DNA from: Comamonadaceae bacterium
Lineage (GTDB): Bacteria > Pseudomonadota > Gammaproteobacteria > Burkholderiales > Burkholderiaceae_C
Direction of reading: 5' to 3'
NCBI GenBank assembly: GCA_947458415.1
Contig: CANGZG010000008.1
Location: forward strand, 1 to 25,227
DNA length: 25,227 nucleotides
The position numbers and the translations under genes were made by a program. Under the pieces are notes generated by a model. That model had not been told where the DNA came from. It saw only the letters and a list, made by a program, of their open reading frames with translations, and made no database searches. Below, in pieces: positions 15,152-22,114 of this stretch. Positions within the stretch are counted from its first letter, which is position 1; each line of letters opens with the position of its first letter.

Positions 15152-15490
15152 ATGCCTGCCTTGATGACACACACCGACATACAAAACGCTTTGCGCAGCC
15201 TCAATGCCGATGAACCCACTCGTTGGCACCAACATGACAACGCATGGCTGGCAGAGTGGGTGTTTGCCGATTTTTTACAAGCGATGGCATTCATGAACGA
15301 GGTCGCTGTTGTGGCGCACCGCCTAGACCATCACCCGGAATGGTCGAACGTGTACAACCGGGTGTCAGTGCGGTTGACCACGCACGATGCCGGCGGATTG
15401 ACGCAACGGGACGTGGCGTTGGCGCAGGCCATGAACCAGATCAGCCGTTCGCTGGCGTCGCGTGATTCAACAACACCAACAGACGGTTGA
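15152..15490 (+). CDS. 4a-hydroxytetrahydrobiopterin dehydratase (pterin-4a-carbinolamine dehydratase)
   Basis: 112 residues, usual size. The enzyme dehydrates 4a-hydroxytetrahydropterin to regenerate the pterin cofactor of aromatic amino acid hydroxylases. The signature is complete: HRLDHHPEWSNVYNRVSVRLTTHDAGGLTQRDVALA, with the active-site histidines H60, H61 and H78. ATG 15152 is preceded by AGGAG at a 5-base spacing; Met5 is a less likely start. No phenylalanine hydroxylase gene (phhA) is in the window, so the physiological partner is unknown and I give no symbol. The last 50 bases overlap the 3' end of pncC on the opposite strand. It is probably the last gene of the lptA-lptB-rpoN operon. 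Confidence 0.93.
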   Translation: MPALMTHTDIQNALRSLNADEPTRWHQHDNAWLAEWVFADFLQAMAFMNEVAVVAHRLDHHPEWSNVYNRVSVRLTTHDAGGLTQRDVALAQAMNQISRSLASRDSTTPTDG

Positions 15491-15971
15491 TGGCATGGGC
15501 GTGGGTGGCCCAGCGCACAGCAGCGCGGTCGCCATCGAAATGGCAGGTTTCCACTTTGACCCAAGCCGAAGACGCGCCCAGCGTCGGCCCCGCATCGCTG
15601 GGCATGGCCCAAGCAAAACAGACCGTGCCCACGGGTTTGGCCGCGCTGCCGCCGCCGGGTCCGGCAATGCCCGTCACCGCCAACGCCACTTGCGCTTTGC
15701 TGTGGTTAAGCGCGCCCAGCACCATGGCTTGGGCCACCGGTTCACTGACGGCGCCATGTTGGGCTATCAAAGCCGCAGGCACACCGAGCATGGTTTGCTT
15801 GGCCTCGTTGCTGTAGCTGACAAAACCGCGCTCGAACCACAGGCTTGAACCCGCCAAATCGGTGCAACCTGCACTGATCAGGCCGCCTGTGCAGCTTTCG
15901 GCGCAGGTCAACATCCACCCGCGTTGCAACAGCGCGGCAGACAGCGCTTCTGTGGGTATCTGGAGTTTCAT
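15441..15971 (-). CDS. pncC: Nicotinamide-nucleotide amidohydrolase (CinA C-terminal type)
   Basis: 176 residues from ATG 15971. It hydrolyses nicotinamide mononucleotide to nicotinate mononucleotide in NAD recycling. Motifs of the stand-alone CinA C-terminal family are present: TCAESCTGGLISAG (22-35), ERGFVSYSNEAKQTMLGV, GAVSEPVAQAM, and ALAVTGIAGPGGGSAAKPVGTV (~96-116). The N-terminal MoaB-like CinA domain is absent, as normal for PncC. The start is chosen because ATG 15971 overlaps the pgpA stop as ATGA, giving translational coupling. A longer in-frame version (to 16010) would lie inside pgpA. Its 3' end overlaps the + strand pterin dehydratase by 50 bases. Confidence 0.93.
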   Translation of the reverse strand: MKLQIPTEALSAALLQRGWMLTCAESCTGGLISAGCTDLAGSSLWFERGFVSYSNEAKQTMLGVPAALIAQHGAVSEPVAQAMVLGALNHSKAQVALAVTGIAGPGGGSAAKPVGTVCFAWAMPSDAGPTLGASSAWVKVETCHFDGDRAAVRWATHAHAINRLLVLLNHATPANG

Positions 15972-16477
15972 CGTGTGGCCAACCAAAGGGACAAACACAG
16001 CAGCGTGCAAAACGCTGCCACCAAATCATCGAACATGATGCCAAAACCACCACGCCAACCCAGGCCGTGAAAGTGGCTGTCGGCCCAGCCAACGGGCCCG
16101 GGCTTGAGCGCATCAAACAAGCGAAACAAAATGAAGGCCACCGACTGTCCGAATAGACCGACGGGCATCCACAGCCACAAAATCAACCAAAACGCGACGA
16201 TCTCGTCCCACACGATGGCGCTGGGGTCTTTCACTTGCATGTGTTGGGCGGTCACTGTGCAAGCCCACCACCCGATGGGCAATGACAGCGCGATCAGCCA
16301 ACCCATGTCTGCGGTTGACAGAAACAAACCCATCACCACATAGGCTGCCCAAGCCCACAAGGTACCGACCGTGCCGGGCGCTTTCGGGCTCAAGCCCGCG
16401 CCAAAACCCATGGCCAACACATGGGCCGGGTGCGACCACATGAAGCGAGCGGCATTCCATGGGGCTTCAAAGGACAT
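15968..16477 (-). CDS. pgpA: Phosphatidylglycerophosphatase A
   Basis: 169 residues, inner-membrane phosphatase that removes phosphate from phosphatidylglycerophosphate to give phosphatidylglycerol. The family signatures are present: MGFGAGLSPKAPGTVGTLWA (~23-42) and SAIVWDEIVAFWL (~86-98) with conserved Asp/Glu. Hydrophobic segments follow (WAAYVVMGLFL, WLIALSLPIGWWA, FWLILWLWMPVGLF, LVAAFCTLLCLSLWL), and FRLFDALKPGP lies between the last two. The start is ATG 16477. It lies 9 bases after thiL and overlaps the pncC start, the conserved thiL-pgpA-pncC order of proteobacteria. Confidence 0.96.
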   Translation of the reverse strand: MSFEAPWNAARFMWSHPAHVLAMGFGAGLSPKAPGTVGTLWAWAAYVVMGLFLSTADMGWLIALSLPIGWWACTVTAQHMQVKDPSAIVWDEIVAFWLILWLWMPVGLFGQSVAFILFRLFDALKPGPVGWADSHFHGLGWRGGFGIMFDDLVAAFCTLLCLSLWLATR

Positions 16478-16486
16478 GGGTGGCTT

Positions 16487-17452
16487 TCAATGCGCGAAAT
16501 GGTCAAACGAGGCGAACCGCCGAGACATCGGAACGCCTTGCAAGTCAAGGACTTGCAAGCCACTGCCCGAGGTGATGCGGCCAATGCAAGTGACGCTGAC
16601 ACCTGATTCGTTGGCAGCCTCTTGCACGGCTTCGGCTTGGTCAGGCGAGGCAGTGAACAGCAATTCGTAATCATCGCCACCTGCCAAGGCCAGGTCCAAG
16701 CGCTTGGCAAAAGGCAGGCTTAGCATGGCGGGACTGATGGCCGCGCTGTCTTGTATCCAATCCGTGGTCAGCACCGCGGCGACTTGCGAGGCTTTGAGCA
16801 CATGGCCCAAGTCGCCAACCAAACCATCGCTGACATCGATACAGGCGTTCGCCAGACCGCGCAATGCCAGACCCAGTGCGACCCGAGGTTCAGGTTGCTC
16901 CATGCGCAGCCGACAGGCTTCGAAATCTTCGGCATGCAGCGACAACTGGCCGCGCATGACCTCGAGCGCCAAGCGCGCGTCGCCGACCGAGCCGCTGATG
17001 TAAATGTCGTCGCCCACTTGCGCGCCTTGACGCAGCAAGGCATCCCCGGGCGGCACCTCGCCCATGACCGTGATGCAGATGTTCAACGGCCCTTGGGTGG
17101 TGTCGCCACCCACCAATTCACATGGGTATTGATCGGCCAATGCAAACAAGCCCTCTGAAAAACCTTTTAACCATGCTTCGTCTGTGCGGGGCAAGGCCAA
17201 CGCCAACGTGAACGCCAAGGGCTTGGCGCCGCTGGCGGCCAGATCGCTCAGGTTGACAGCCAATGCTTTGTGGCCCAGTCGCTTAGGGTGGACCGTGCTC
17301 AAAAAATGCCGCCCCTCAACCAGCATGTCCGACGACACGGCCAATTGCATGCCAGGTTGGCATTGCCACAGGGCACAGTCGTCGCCCACGCCGATCACCG
17401 CCCGCTTGGCAGGCCGAGTGAAGTAGCGGGTGATCAGGTCAAATTCACCCAT
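16487..17452 (-). CDS. thiL: Thiamine-monophosphate kinase
   Basis: 321 residues. It phosphorylates thiamine monophosphate to the active cofactor thiamine diphosphate in the cytoplasm. Motifs of the AIR synthase-like ThiL family: MGEFDLITRYF at the N-terminus, VIGVGDDCALW (19-29), SSDMLVEGRHF, AVNLSDLAASGAKPL, ELVGGDTTQGPLNI, GDDIYISGSVGDARLAL, IDVSDGLVGDLGHVL and LAGGDDYELLFT. Together these supply the Mg-ATP and substrate sites. The start is ATG 17452. It lies 6 bases after apaG and 9 before pgpA, so all four - strand genes look like one transcript starting at apaG. No thiamine riboswitch is visible in the 62 bases upstream of apaG. Confidence 0.97.
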   Translation of the reverse strand: MGEFDLITRYFTRPAKRAVIGVGDDCALWQCQPGMQLAVSSDMLVEGRHFLSTVHPKRLGHKALAVNLSDLAASGAKPLAFTLALALPRTDEAWLKGFSEGLFALADQYPCELVGGDTTQGPLNICITVMGEVPPGDALLRQGAQVGDDIYISGSVGDARLALEVMRGQLSLHAEDFEACRLRMEQPEPRVALGLALRGLANACIDVSDGLVGDLGHVLKASQVAAVLTTDWIQDSAAISPAMLSLPFAKRLDLALAGGDDYELLFTASPDQAEAVQEAANESGVSVTCIGRITSGSGLQVLDLQGVPMSRRFASFDHFAH

Positions 17453-17458
17453 GGTGGG

Positions 17459-17851
17459 TCAATGCATGTGACGCTTGCTGCCGGTGTCGCTCAATGCATC
17501 CAGCACAAACATGGGAATGTCGACATCGAATTTTTCGCCATCGACCGCCACGCAAAAATAACTGCCATGCATGGTGCCCGTGGGGGTGCGTAAACGGGTG
17601 CCACTGGTGTATTCGAAACTTTCACCGGGTTGCAGCAGCGGTTGGTGACCGACCACCCCCAAACCTTTGACTTTTTCGTGAAGGCCTTGCGCGTCGTTGA
17701 TGTGCCAAGTGCGTGAAATCACTTGGGCGGCCATGTCGCCGCTGTTGTGAATCACCACGGTGTAGGCGAAGGCGTACAGGTGGTCGTCCGGGTTGGATTG
17801 ATCGGGCAGGTATTGCGGCGTGACGTCCACGCTGAGTTTGTAATTTGCCAT
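17459..17851 (-). CDS. apaG: ApaG-family protein
   Basis: 130 residues, small fibronectin-III-like beta sandwich. The family signature is complete: AYTVVIHNSGDMAAQVISRTWHI, then GLGVVGHQPLLQPGESFEYTSG, then LRTPTGTMHGSYFCV. Mutants in other bacteria link ApaG to Co2+/Mg2+ phenotypes, but its molecular function is not settled. It is the first gene of the - strand unit apaG-thiL-pgpA-pncC and divergent from rpe with a 62-base gap. The C-terminal tail (DTGSKRHMH) is His-containing but short. Confidence 0.95.
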   Translation of the reverse strand: MANYKLSVDVTPQYLPDQSNPDDHLYAFAYTVVIHNSGDMAAQVISRTWHINDAQGLHEKVKGLGVVGHQPLLQPGESFEYTSGTRLRTPTGTMHGSYFCVAVDGEKFDVDIPMFVLDALSDTGSKRHMH

Positions 17852-17900
17852 GGCGCTGGGTCAATCGGGACAGGGTGAAAGCATGCGCCAATTCTGACAC

Positions 17901-17906
17901 CATAAT
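17901..17906 (+). promoter_or_regulatory. Possible -10 element of rpe, close to the start codon
   Basis: CATAAT lies 7 bases before the rpe ATG (17914). If it is the -10, transcription would start at or within a base or two of the ATG, giving a leaderless or nearly leaderless mRNA. No good -35 is seen upstream. Low confidence. Confidence 0.25.
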
Positions 17907-17913
17907 CGGGGGT

Positions 17914-18597
17914 ATGACGACCACCTACCGCATCGCCCCCTCCATCTTGTCCGCCGATTTCGCCCGTTTGGGCGACGAAGTGAAAAACGTGGTCGCCGCA
18001 GGCGCCGACTGGATCCATTTCGATGTCATGGACAACCACTACGTTCCCAACCTGACCTTTGGTCCGATGGTGTGCCAAGCTTTGAAGCCGCATGCCAAAA
18101 CGCCTGCAGGCGCGGCCGTCCCGATCGATGTGCACTTGATGGTGCAACCGGTGGATGCGTTGGCGGCAGCGTTTGCCCAAGCCGGCGCGGACCTGATCAG
18201 TTTTCACCCGGATGCCTCCAGCCATGCACACCGCAGCGTGCAAGCCATCAAAGCGGCAGGTTGTCAGGCGGGCGTGGTGTTCAATCCGGCCGAACCTTTG
18301 GACGTGTTGGATTGGTTGATAGACGACATCGATTTGGTGTTGATCATGAGCGTCAACCCAGGCTTTGGCGGGCAAAGCTTCATCGATTCTGCGTTGCGCA
18401 AAGTCGAGCATGCGGCCAAGCGCATACAGGCCAGCGGACGCGACATCCGTTTAGAGGTCGATGGCGGCATCAAACCCGACAACATTCGCTCGGTCGCCAA
18501 CGCCGGCGCCGACACGTTTGTGGCTGGCAGTGCCATCTTCGGCAAGCCAGACTACAAAGCTGTGATTGACCAGATGCGCCAGGCGCTGGACAAGTGA
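17914..18597 (+). CDS. rpe: Ribulose-phosphate 3-epimerase
   Basis: 227 residues from ATG 17914 (MTTTYRIAPSILSADFARLG, the usual N-terminus). It interconverts ribulose-5-phosphate and xylulose-5-phosphate in the pentose phosphate pathway. The TIM barrel metal ligands are visible: H35 and D37 in IHFDVMDNHYVPN, H74 in IDVHLMV, and D183 in LEVDGGIKPDN. The phosphate-binding loops SVNPGFGGQSF and AGSAIFG are intact. An in-frame extension upstream (to 17845) overlaps apaG and lacks family sequence. The stop (GTGA context) lies 17 bases before the next likely start; gph follows after one small gene. Confidence 0.98.
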   Translation: MTTTYRIAPSILSADFARLGDEVKNVVAAGADWIHFDVMDNHYVPNLTFGPMVCQALKPHAKTPAGAAVPIDVHLMVQPVDALAAAFAQAGADLISFHPDASSHAHRSVQAIKAAGCQAGVVFNPAEPLDVLDWLIDDIDLVLIMSVNPGFGGQSFIDSALRKVEHAAKRIQASGRDIRLEVDGGIKPDNIRSVANAGADTFVAGSAIFGKPDYKAVIDQMRQALDK

Positions 18598-18614
18598 ATT
18601 TCCCGAAAGTCCCC

Positions 18615-19115
18615 ATGAACAAACACACCTACCCTTTGATCCTGTTGGCTGGCAGTTTGCTGGCCCACAACTTGGTGCTAGCCGCCTGTTTTCCCGACTC
18701 GCCGCTGACCCGACCTGACAGCCGTTACGAAGCCGCCAATGCCAGCGGCTCTGAAGTCAAAGACAAAGAAACCGGTTTGGTGTGGCAGCGTTGTGTGCAG
18801 GGCATGCAATGGAACGGCACCACTTGCACCGGTGCGGCCACGGCACAAGACTGGGTCGTCGCCACCAAAACAGCCGCCGAAGCCAAATGGCGCTTGCCCA
18901 CCCAAGCAGAGCTGGAAGGCTTGAGTGAAAAAAGCTGCGCGGACCCGGCCTTGAACCAGACTTGGTTTGGCGCTGGCCCCTACGGTTGGGTGTGGACCTC
19001 CACCGACATGGGCAGCCCCGATGGTGCGGTCGTCGTGCATTCGGGCAGTTCATTGATCGCCAACCTGATCAAAAAAATCCCTTTGTTTGTGCGGAGGGTG
19101 CGCCATGCCTCCTGA
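18615..19115 (+). CDS. Secreted DUF1566-type (Lcl C-terminal) protein
   Basis: 166 residues from ATG 18615; an in-frame GTG at 18594 overlapping the rpe stop is a possible alternative. Residues 1-24 form a signal peptide ending VLAA before C25; L-A-A-C also fits a loose lipobox, so a lipoprotein is possible. The mature part carries the DUF1566/Lcl_C pattern (Pfam PF07603): VKDKETGLVWQRCVQGMQWNG, KWRLPTQAELEGL, then WVWTSTD and FVRRVRHAS. Cysteines at 25, 60, 71 and 108 could form two disulfides in the periplasm. Function is unknown; relatives are found in secreted and surface proteins. It is inserted between rpe and gph, which are often neighbours, and its end overlaps gph by 11 bases. Confidence 0.72.
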   Translation: MNKHTYPLILLAGSLLAHNLVLAACFPDSPLTRPDSRYEAANASGSEVKDKETGLVWQRCVQGMQWNGTTCTGAATAQDWVVATKTAAEAKWRLPTQAELEGLSEKSCADPALNQTWFGAGPYGWVWTSTDMGSPDGAVVVHSGSSLIANLIKKIPLFVRRVRHAS

Positions 19116-19821
19116 CCACAAGCGCTTGCTTTCGAACATCGATGCCGTCATGGTCGACTTGGACGGCACCATGGTCGACACCATGGGTGACTTTGAAGCC
19201 GCGCTCAACTTGTGTTTGGCAGATATCGATTTGCCCAAAGTCTCGCCCGCGGTGGTCAACATTGCGGTTGGCAAAGGCTCCGAGCATTTGATTCGCACGG
19301 TATTGCGACACCAACTGGATTTGCCCGAGGTCAAGGCCTCAGGCATGGTGTGTGACAACACGGGTGTTGAAAATTTGTTCGAACCTGCGTTTGCGCGTTA
19401 CCAGCACCATTACGAACGGGTCAACGGAAAATTTGCACAGACCTACCCCGGTGTTTTGCAAGGCTTGCAGCAATTGCAAGCACGCGGGTTGAAGATGGCT
19501 TGTTTGACCAACAAACCCACCGCGTTTGCCAAAGCCTTGTTGGCCGACAAAGGATTGGCTGGGTTTTTCAGCCATGTGTTTGGAGGCGATGCGTTTGCGC
19601 GCAAGAAGCCCGACCCCATGCCATTGTTGGAAACTTGCAAAGCCATGGGCACAACGCCTGCGCGCACATTGATGATCGGGGACTCACAAAACGATGCGTT
19701 GGCCGCGCGTGCGGCGGCCTGTCCAGTGATCTTGGTGACTTATGGGTACAACCATGGTGAGCCGATCCAAGGTGTCGAATGCGATGGTTTCATCGACCGC
19801 ATTGACGAATTGCCTGCTTGA
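19105..19821 (+). CDS. gph: Phosphoglycolate phosphatase (HAD family)
   Basis: 238 residues from ATG 19105, chosen because GGAGGG lies six bases upstream (19093-19098). HAD motifs: I VMVDLDGTMVD (D18 nucleophile, D20 acid/base), II CLTNKP (T135), III K168 in RKKPDP, and IV IGDSQNDALAA (D193, D197). The helical cap lies at about 30-100. By family and position it dephosphorylates 2-phosphoglycolate, a by-product of DNA repair or oxygenase reactions. Other HAD substrates are possible, since specificity cannot be read from sequence. The start overlaps the DUF1566 gene. The trp leader region begins right after its stop. Confidence 0.9.
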   Translation: MPPDHKRLLSNIDAVMVDLDGTMVDTMGDFEAALNLCLADIDLPKVSPAVVNIAVGKGSEHLIRTVLRHQLDLPEVKASGMVCDNTGVENLFEPAFARYQHHYERVNGKFAQTYPGVLQGLQQLQARGLKMACLTNKPTAFAKALLADKGLAGFFSHVFGGDAFARKKPDPMPLLETCKAMGTTPARTLMIGDSQNDALAARAAACPVILVTYGYNHGEPIQGVECDGFIDRIDELPA

Positions 19822-19832
19822 ACGTGGCGCTT

Positions 19833-19841
19833 TGTTACACT
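19833..19841 (+). promoter_or_regulatory. Extended -10 promoter candidate for the trp leader/trpE operon
   Basis: TGTTACACT fits an extended -10 (TGn plus a TATAAT-like hexamer TACACT at 19836-19841). It lies 12 bases after the gph stop. The expected start of transcription, about seven bases past the hexamer, falls at ~19848, next to the leader-peptide ATG at 19849. No clear -35 is present, which extended -10 promoters can tolerate. Confidence 0.4.
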
Positions 19842-19848
19842 TTGCGAC

Positions 19849-19929
19849 ATGTTCATGCACTTAAATATTCTCACCGGGTCCAATGGCCGAGGAGCCTGGC
19901 CTTGGCGTCGCCCGTCCTGCACGGCGTGA
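19849..19929 (+). CDS. trp operon leader peptide (26 codons, Trp-Pro-Trp)
   Basis: A short frame ATG 19849 to TGA 19927-19929 (second Met at 19855) encodes 26 residues containing RGAWPWRRP, with Trp codons at 19897-19899 and 19903-19905. Two Trp two codons apart in a tiny frame before trpE is the hallmark of ribosome-mediated trp attenuation. No Shine-Dalgarno is visible; the candidate promoter would place the 5' end at or next to the ATG, so translation may be leaderless. The stop codon lies inside the right arm of the first stem. The peptide likely acts only as a sensor of charged tRNA-Trp. Confidence 0.7.
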   Translation: MFMHLNILTGSNGRGAWPWRRPSCTA

Positions 19930-20029
19930 CCTGGATGCATTGATCAGTTACGCCTCCTGATTGGCCGGGTTTCACCCACCCCTGTTCCTTTGTTTGTGGC
20001 CCTGTGGGGCTGAGCTGTGGAGGCTCTTC
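19907..20029 (+). promoter_or_regulatory. trpE leader RNA switch (attenuator acting on the Shine-Dalgarno, predicted)
   Basis: Alternative stems can be read. Stem 1:2 is GTCGCCCGT (19907-19915) with ACGGCGTGAC (19921-19930), nine pairs including one G-U and one bulged C. Stem 2:3 is GGCGTGAC (19923-19930) with GTTACGCC (19947-19954), eight pairs with one G-U. Stem 3:4 is GCCTCC (19952-19957) with GGAGGC (20019-20024), which covers the trpE Shine-Dalgarno. 1:2 excludes 2:3, and 2:3 excludes 3:4. A ribosome stalled at the Trp codons would mask region 1 and favour 2:3, freeing the Shine-Dalgarno. I found no GC stem followed by a U-tract, so control by translation rather than termination is inferred. 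A local GAGC/GCTC hairpin (20012-20026) also surrounds the site. Confidence 0.55.
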
Positions 20030-21529
20030 GTGATCTCTGAACTTGAATTCAAAAGCCTGGCGGCACAAGGCTATAACCGCATACCTTTGATGGCCGAGGC
20101 GTTTGCTGATTTGGAAACGCCGTTGTCGTTGTATTTGAAATTGGCATTCACCCATGATGGTGGCAAATACAGTTTTTTATTGGAATCGGTGGTGGGTGGT
20201 GAGCGTTTCGGACGCTACAGTTTCATCGGTTTGCCAGCCAACACCTTTTTGCGCGCACAAGGCTTTGGCGAACACGCGCACACCGAGGTGGTGACCCACG
20301 GGGTGGTGGTTGAAACCCACCACGGCAATCCACTGGATTTCATCGCGGCATACCAAGCGCGTTTCAAAGTGGCACTGCGCCCCGGCATGCCAAGGTTTTG
20401 TGGTGGCCTGGCGGGCTACTTTGGCTACGACACGGTGCGCCATATCGAGAAAAAATTGCTGCACACCTGCCCGCCAGACACCTTGGGTTGCCCAGACATC
20501 ATGTTGTTGCAAACCGAAGAACTGGCGGTGATCGACAACCTGTCGGGCAAGCTGTATTTGATGGTGTATGCCGACCCGCACGCGCCCGAGGCATATACCC
20601 GCGCCAAAACCCGGTTGAGAGAACTCAAGGGTTTGTTGAAATACTCGGTCAGTGCGCCCGTGGTCAAGCCCACGCCAAGTCATCCATCCGAGCGTGAATT
20701 TGCCAAAGCCGATTATTTGAAAGCGGTCGAGCGCGCCAAAGGCTTGATCGAAGCCGGAGACTTCATGCAAGTGCAAGTGGGTCAACGCATCAAAAAACGT
20801 TTCACAGAAAGCCCACTGTCTTTGTACCGTGCATTGCGCTCACTCAACCCCAGTCCGTACATGTATTTCTATCACATGGGCGAATTTCAAGTGGTCGGCG
20901 CTTCTCCGGAAATCTTGGTGCGACAGGAAACCACGCCGGACGGCAACAAAGTCACCATCCGACCGTTGGCTGGCACACGGCCCCGCGGTGCCACCCCCGA
21001 AGATGACAAAGCGACCGAAGTGGAGTTGATCAACGACCCGAAAGAGCGTGCCGAACACGTCATGTTGATTGACTTGGCGCGCAACGACATCGGGCGGATT
21101 GCCAAAACCGGCAGCGTCAAAGTGACCGAGGCGTTTGCAGTGGAGCGTTACAGCCACGTGATGCACATCGTCAGCAATGTAGAGGGCATGCTCAAAGACG
21201 GCATGCGCAGCATGGATGTGCTGCGTGCCACGTTTCCCGCTGGCACCTTGACCGGTGCGCCCAAGGTACATGCCATGGAGTTGATTGATCAACTCGAACC
21301 GGTCAAGCGCGGCATTTACGGCGGCGCTTGCGGTTACCTGAGTTTTGCTGGTGACATGGACGTGGCGATTGCCATTCGCACAGGCATCATCAAGAACGAC
21401 ACCTTGTATGTGCAAGCGGCCGCGGGTGTGGTGGCCGATTCCATCCCTGAAATGGAATGGCAGGAAACCGAACACAAAGCACGCGCCTTGCTTCGCGCCA
21501 GTGAATTGGTCGAGGAGGGGTTGGAATGA
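20030..21529 (+). CDS. trpE: Anthranilate synthase component I
   Basis: 499 residues from GTG 20030, chosen for GGAGG six bases upstream (20019-20023) and the family-like N-terminus ISELEFKSLAAQGYNRIPL. With TrpG it converts chorismate and glutamine to anthranilate, the first committed step of tryptophan synthesis. The feedback-inhibition motif LLES is at 50-53 in the N-terminal domain. The chorismate-binding domain is complete: VVGASPEILVR, TIRPLAGTRPRGATPEDD, ELINDPKERAEHVMLIDLARNDIG, FPAGTLTGAPKVHAMELI, GIYGGACGYLSFAGDMDVAIAIRT and YVQAAAGVVADSIPEMEW. An in-frame opening back to 19961 is leader RNA, not protein. The stop overlaps the trpG start (ATGA), so the two subunits are coupled. Likely controlled by the leader and by Trp feedback. 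Confidence 0.98.
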   Translation: MISELEFKSLAAQGYNRIPLMAEAFADLETPLSLYLKLAFTHDGGKYSFLLESVVGGERFGRYSFIGLPANTFLRAQGFGEHAHTEVVTHGVVVETHHGNPLDFIAAYQARFKVALRPGMPRFCGGLAGYFGYDTVRHIEKKLLHTCPPDTLGCPDIMLLQTEELAVIDNLSGKLYLMVYADPHAPEAYTRAKTRLRELKGLLKYSVSAPVVKPTPSHPSEREFAKADYLKAVERAKGLIEAGDFMQVQVGQRIKKRFTESPLSLYRALRSLNPSPYMYFYHMGEFQVVGASPEILVRQETTPDGNKVTIRPLAGTRPRGATPEDDKATEVELINDPKERAEHVMLIDLARNDIGRIAKTGSVKVTEAFAVERYSHVMHIVSNVEGMLKDGMRSMDVLRATFPAGTLTGAPKVHAMELIDQLEPVKRGIYGGACGYLSFAGDMDVAIAIRTGIIKNDTLYVQAAAGVVADSIPEMEWQETEHKARALLRASELVEEGLE

Positions 21530-22098
21530 AACTCCTGATGATCGACAACTACGACAGCTTCACTTACAACTTGGTGCAGTACTTTGGCGAACTGGGTGCG
21601 GATATCGAGGTCTGTCGAAATGATGAAATCTCGATGGAAGACATCCAAGCCATGGCGCCGAGTCACTTGGTGGTGTCCCCCGGCCCGTGCTCTCCCGCAG
21701 AGGCTGGCATTTCCGTGGCAGCCATTCAACAGTTCGCGGGCAAGTTGCCCATCCTCGGCGTGTGTCTGGGGCACCAGAGCATCGGCGCGGCGTTTGGCGG
21801 GCGCATCATTCGTGCACAACAGTTGATGCACGGCAAAACCAGTGACATCCATACGCTGCAACAGGGCGTGTTCGCTGGCTTGCCACCCACATTCACCGTC
21901 AACCGATACCACTCATTGGCGATTGAGCGAAGCAGTTTGCCGACCGAACTCGAAATCACCGCTTGGACCGATGACGGTGAAATCATGGGTGTGCGACACC
22001 GGACCTTGCCGATCGAGGGGGTGCAATTCCATCCGGAGTCGGTGTTGACGCAACACGGACACGATTTGTTGAAAAACTTTTTGCATCTCAAGGCATGA
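21526..22098 (+). CDS. trpG: Anthranilate synthase component II, glutamine amidotransferase
   Basis: 190 residues, class I glutamine amidotransferase that releases ammonia from glutamine for TrpE. The catalytic triad is visible: C80 in ILGVCLGHQ, and H169 and E171 in GVQFHPESV. N-terminal MIDNYDSFTYNLVQYF and the VVSPGPCSPAEAG loop (oxyanion) are typical. It may also serve aminodeoxychorismate synthase (PabA role), which is common in proteobacteria; sequence alone cannot tell. ATG 21526 overlaps the trpE stop by four bases. trpD follows after 16 bases. Confidence 0.97.
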   Translation: MKLLMIDNYDSFTYNLVQYFGELGADIEVCRNDEISMEDIQAMAPSHLVVSPGPCSPAEAGISVAAIQQFAGKLPILGVCLGHQSIGAAFGGRIIRAQQLMHGKTSDIHTLQQGVFAGLPPTFTVNRYHSLAIERSSLPTELEITAWTDDGEIMGVRHRTLPIEGVQFHPESVLTQHGHDLLKNFLHLKA

Positions 22099-22114
22099 AG
22101 ACACTGGAGCCCAC

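Noticed and set aside
19963..20010. Possible intrinsic terminator in the trp leader (GGGT/ACCC or CCCAC/GTGGG stems before T-rich sequence)
   Set aside because: The stems are only 4-5 pairs and the T-rich stretch is interrupted (TTCCTTTGTTTG) and not placed directly after a strong stem.
19961..20029. N-terminal extension of TrpE from an upstream start
   Set aside because: The extension is Cys/Trp/Pro-rich and lies in the leader RNA; GTG 20030 has a proper Shine-Dalgarno and starts the family sequence.
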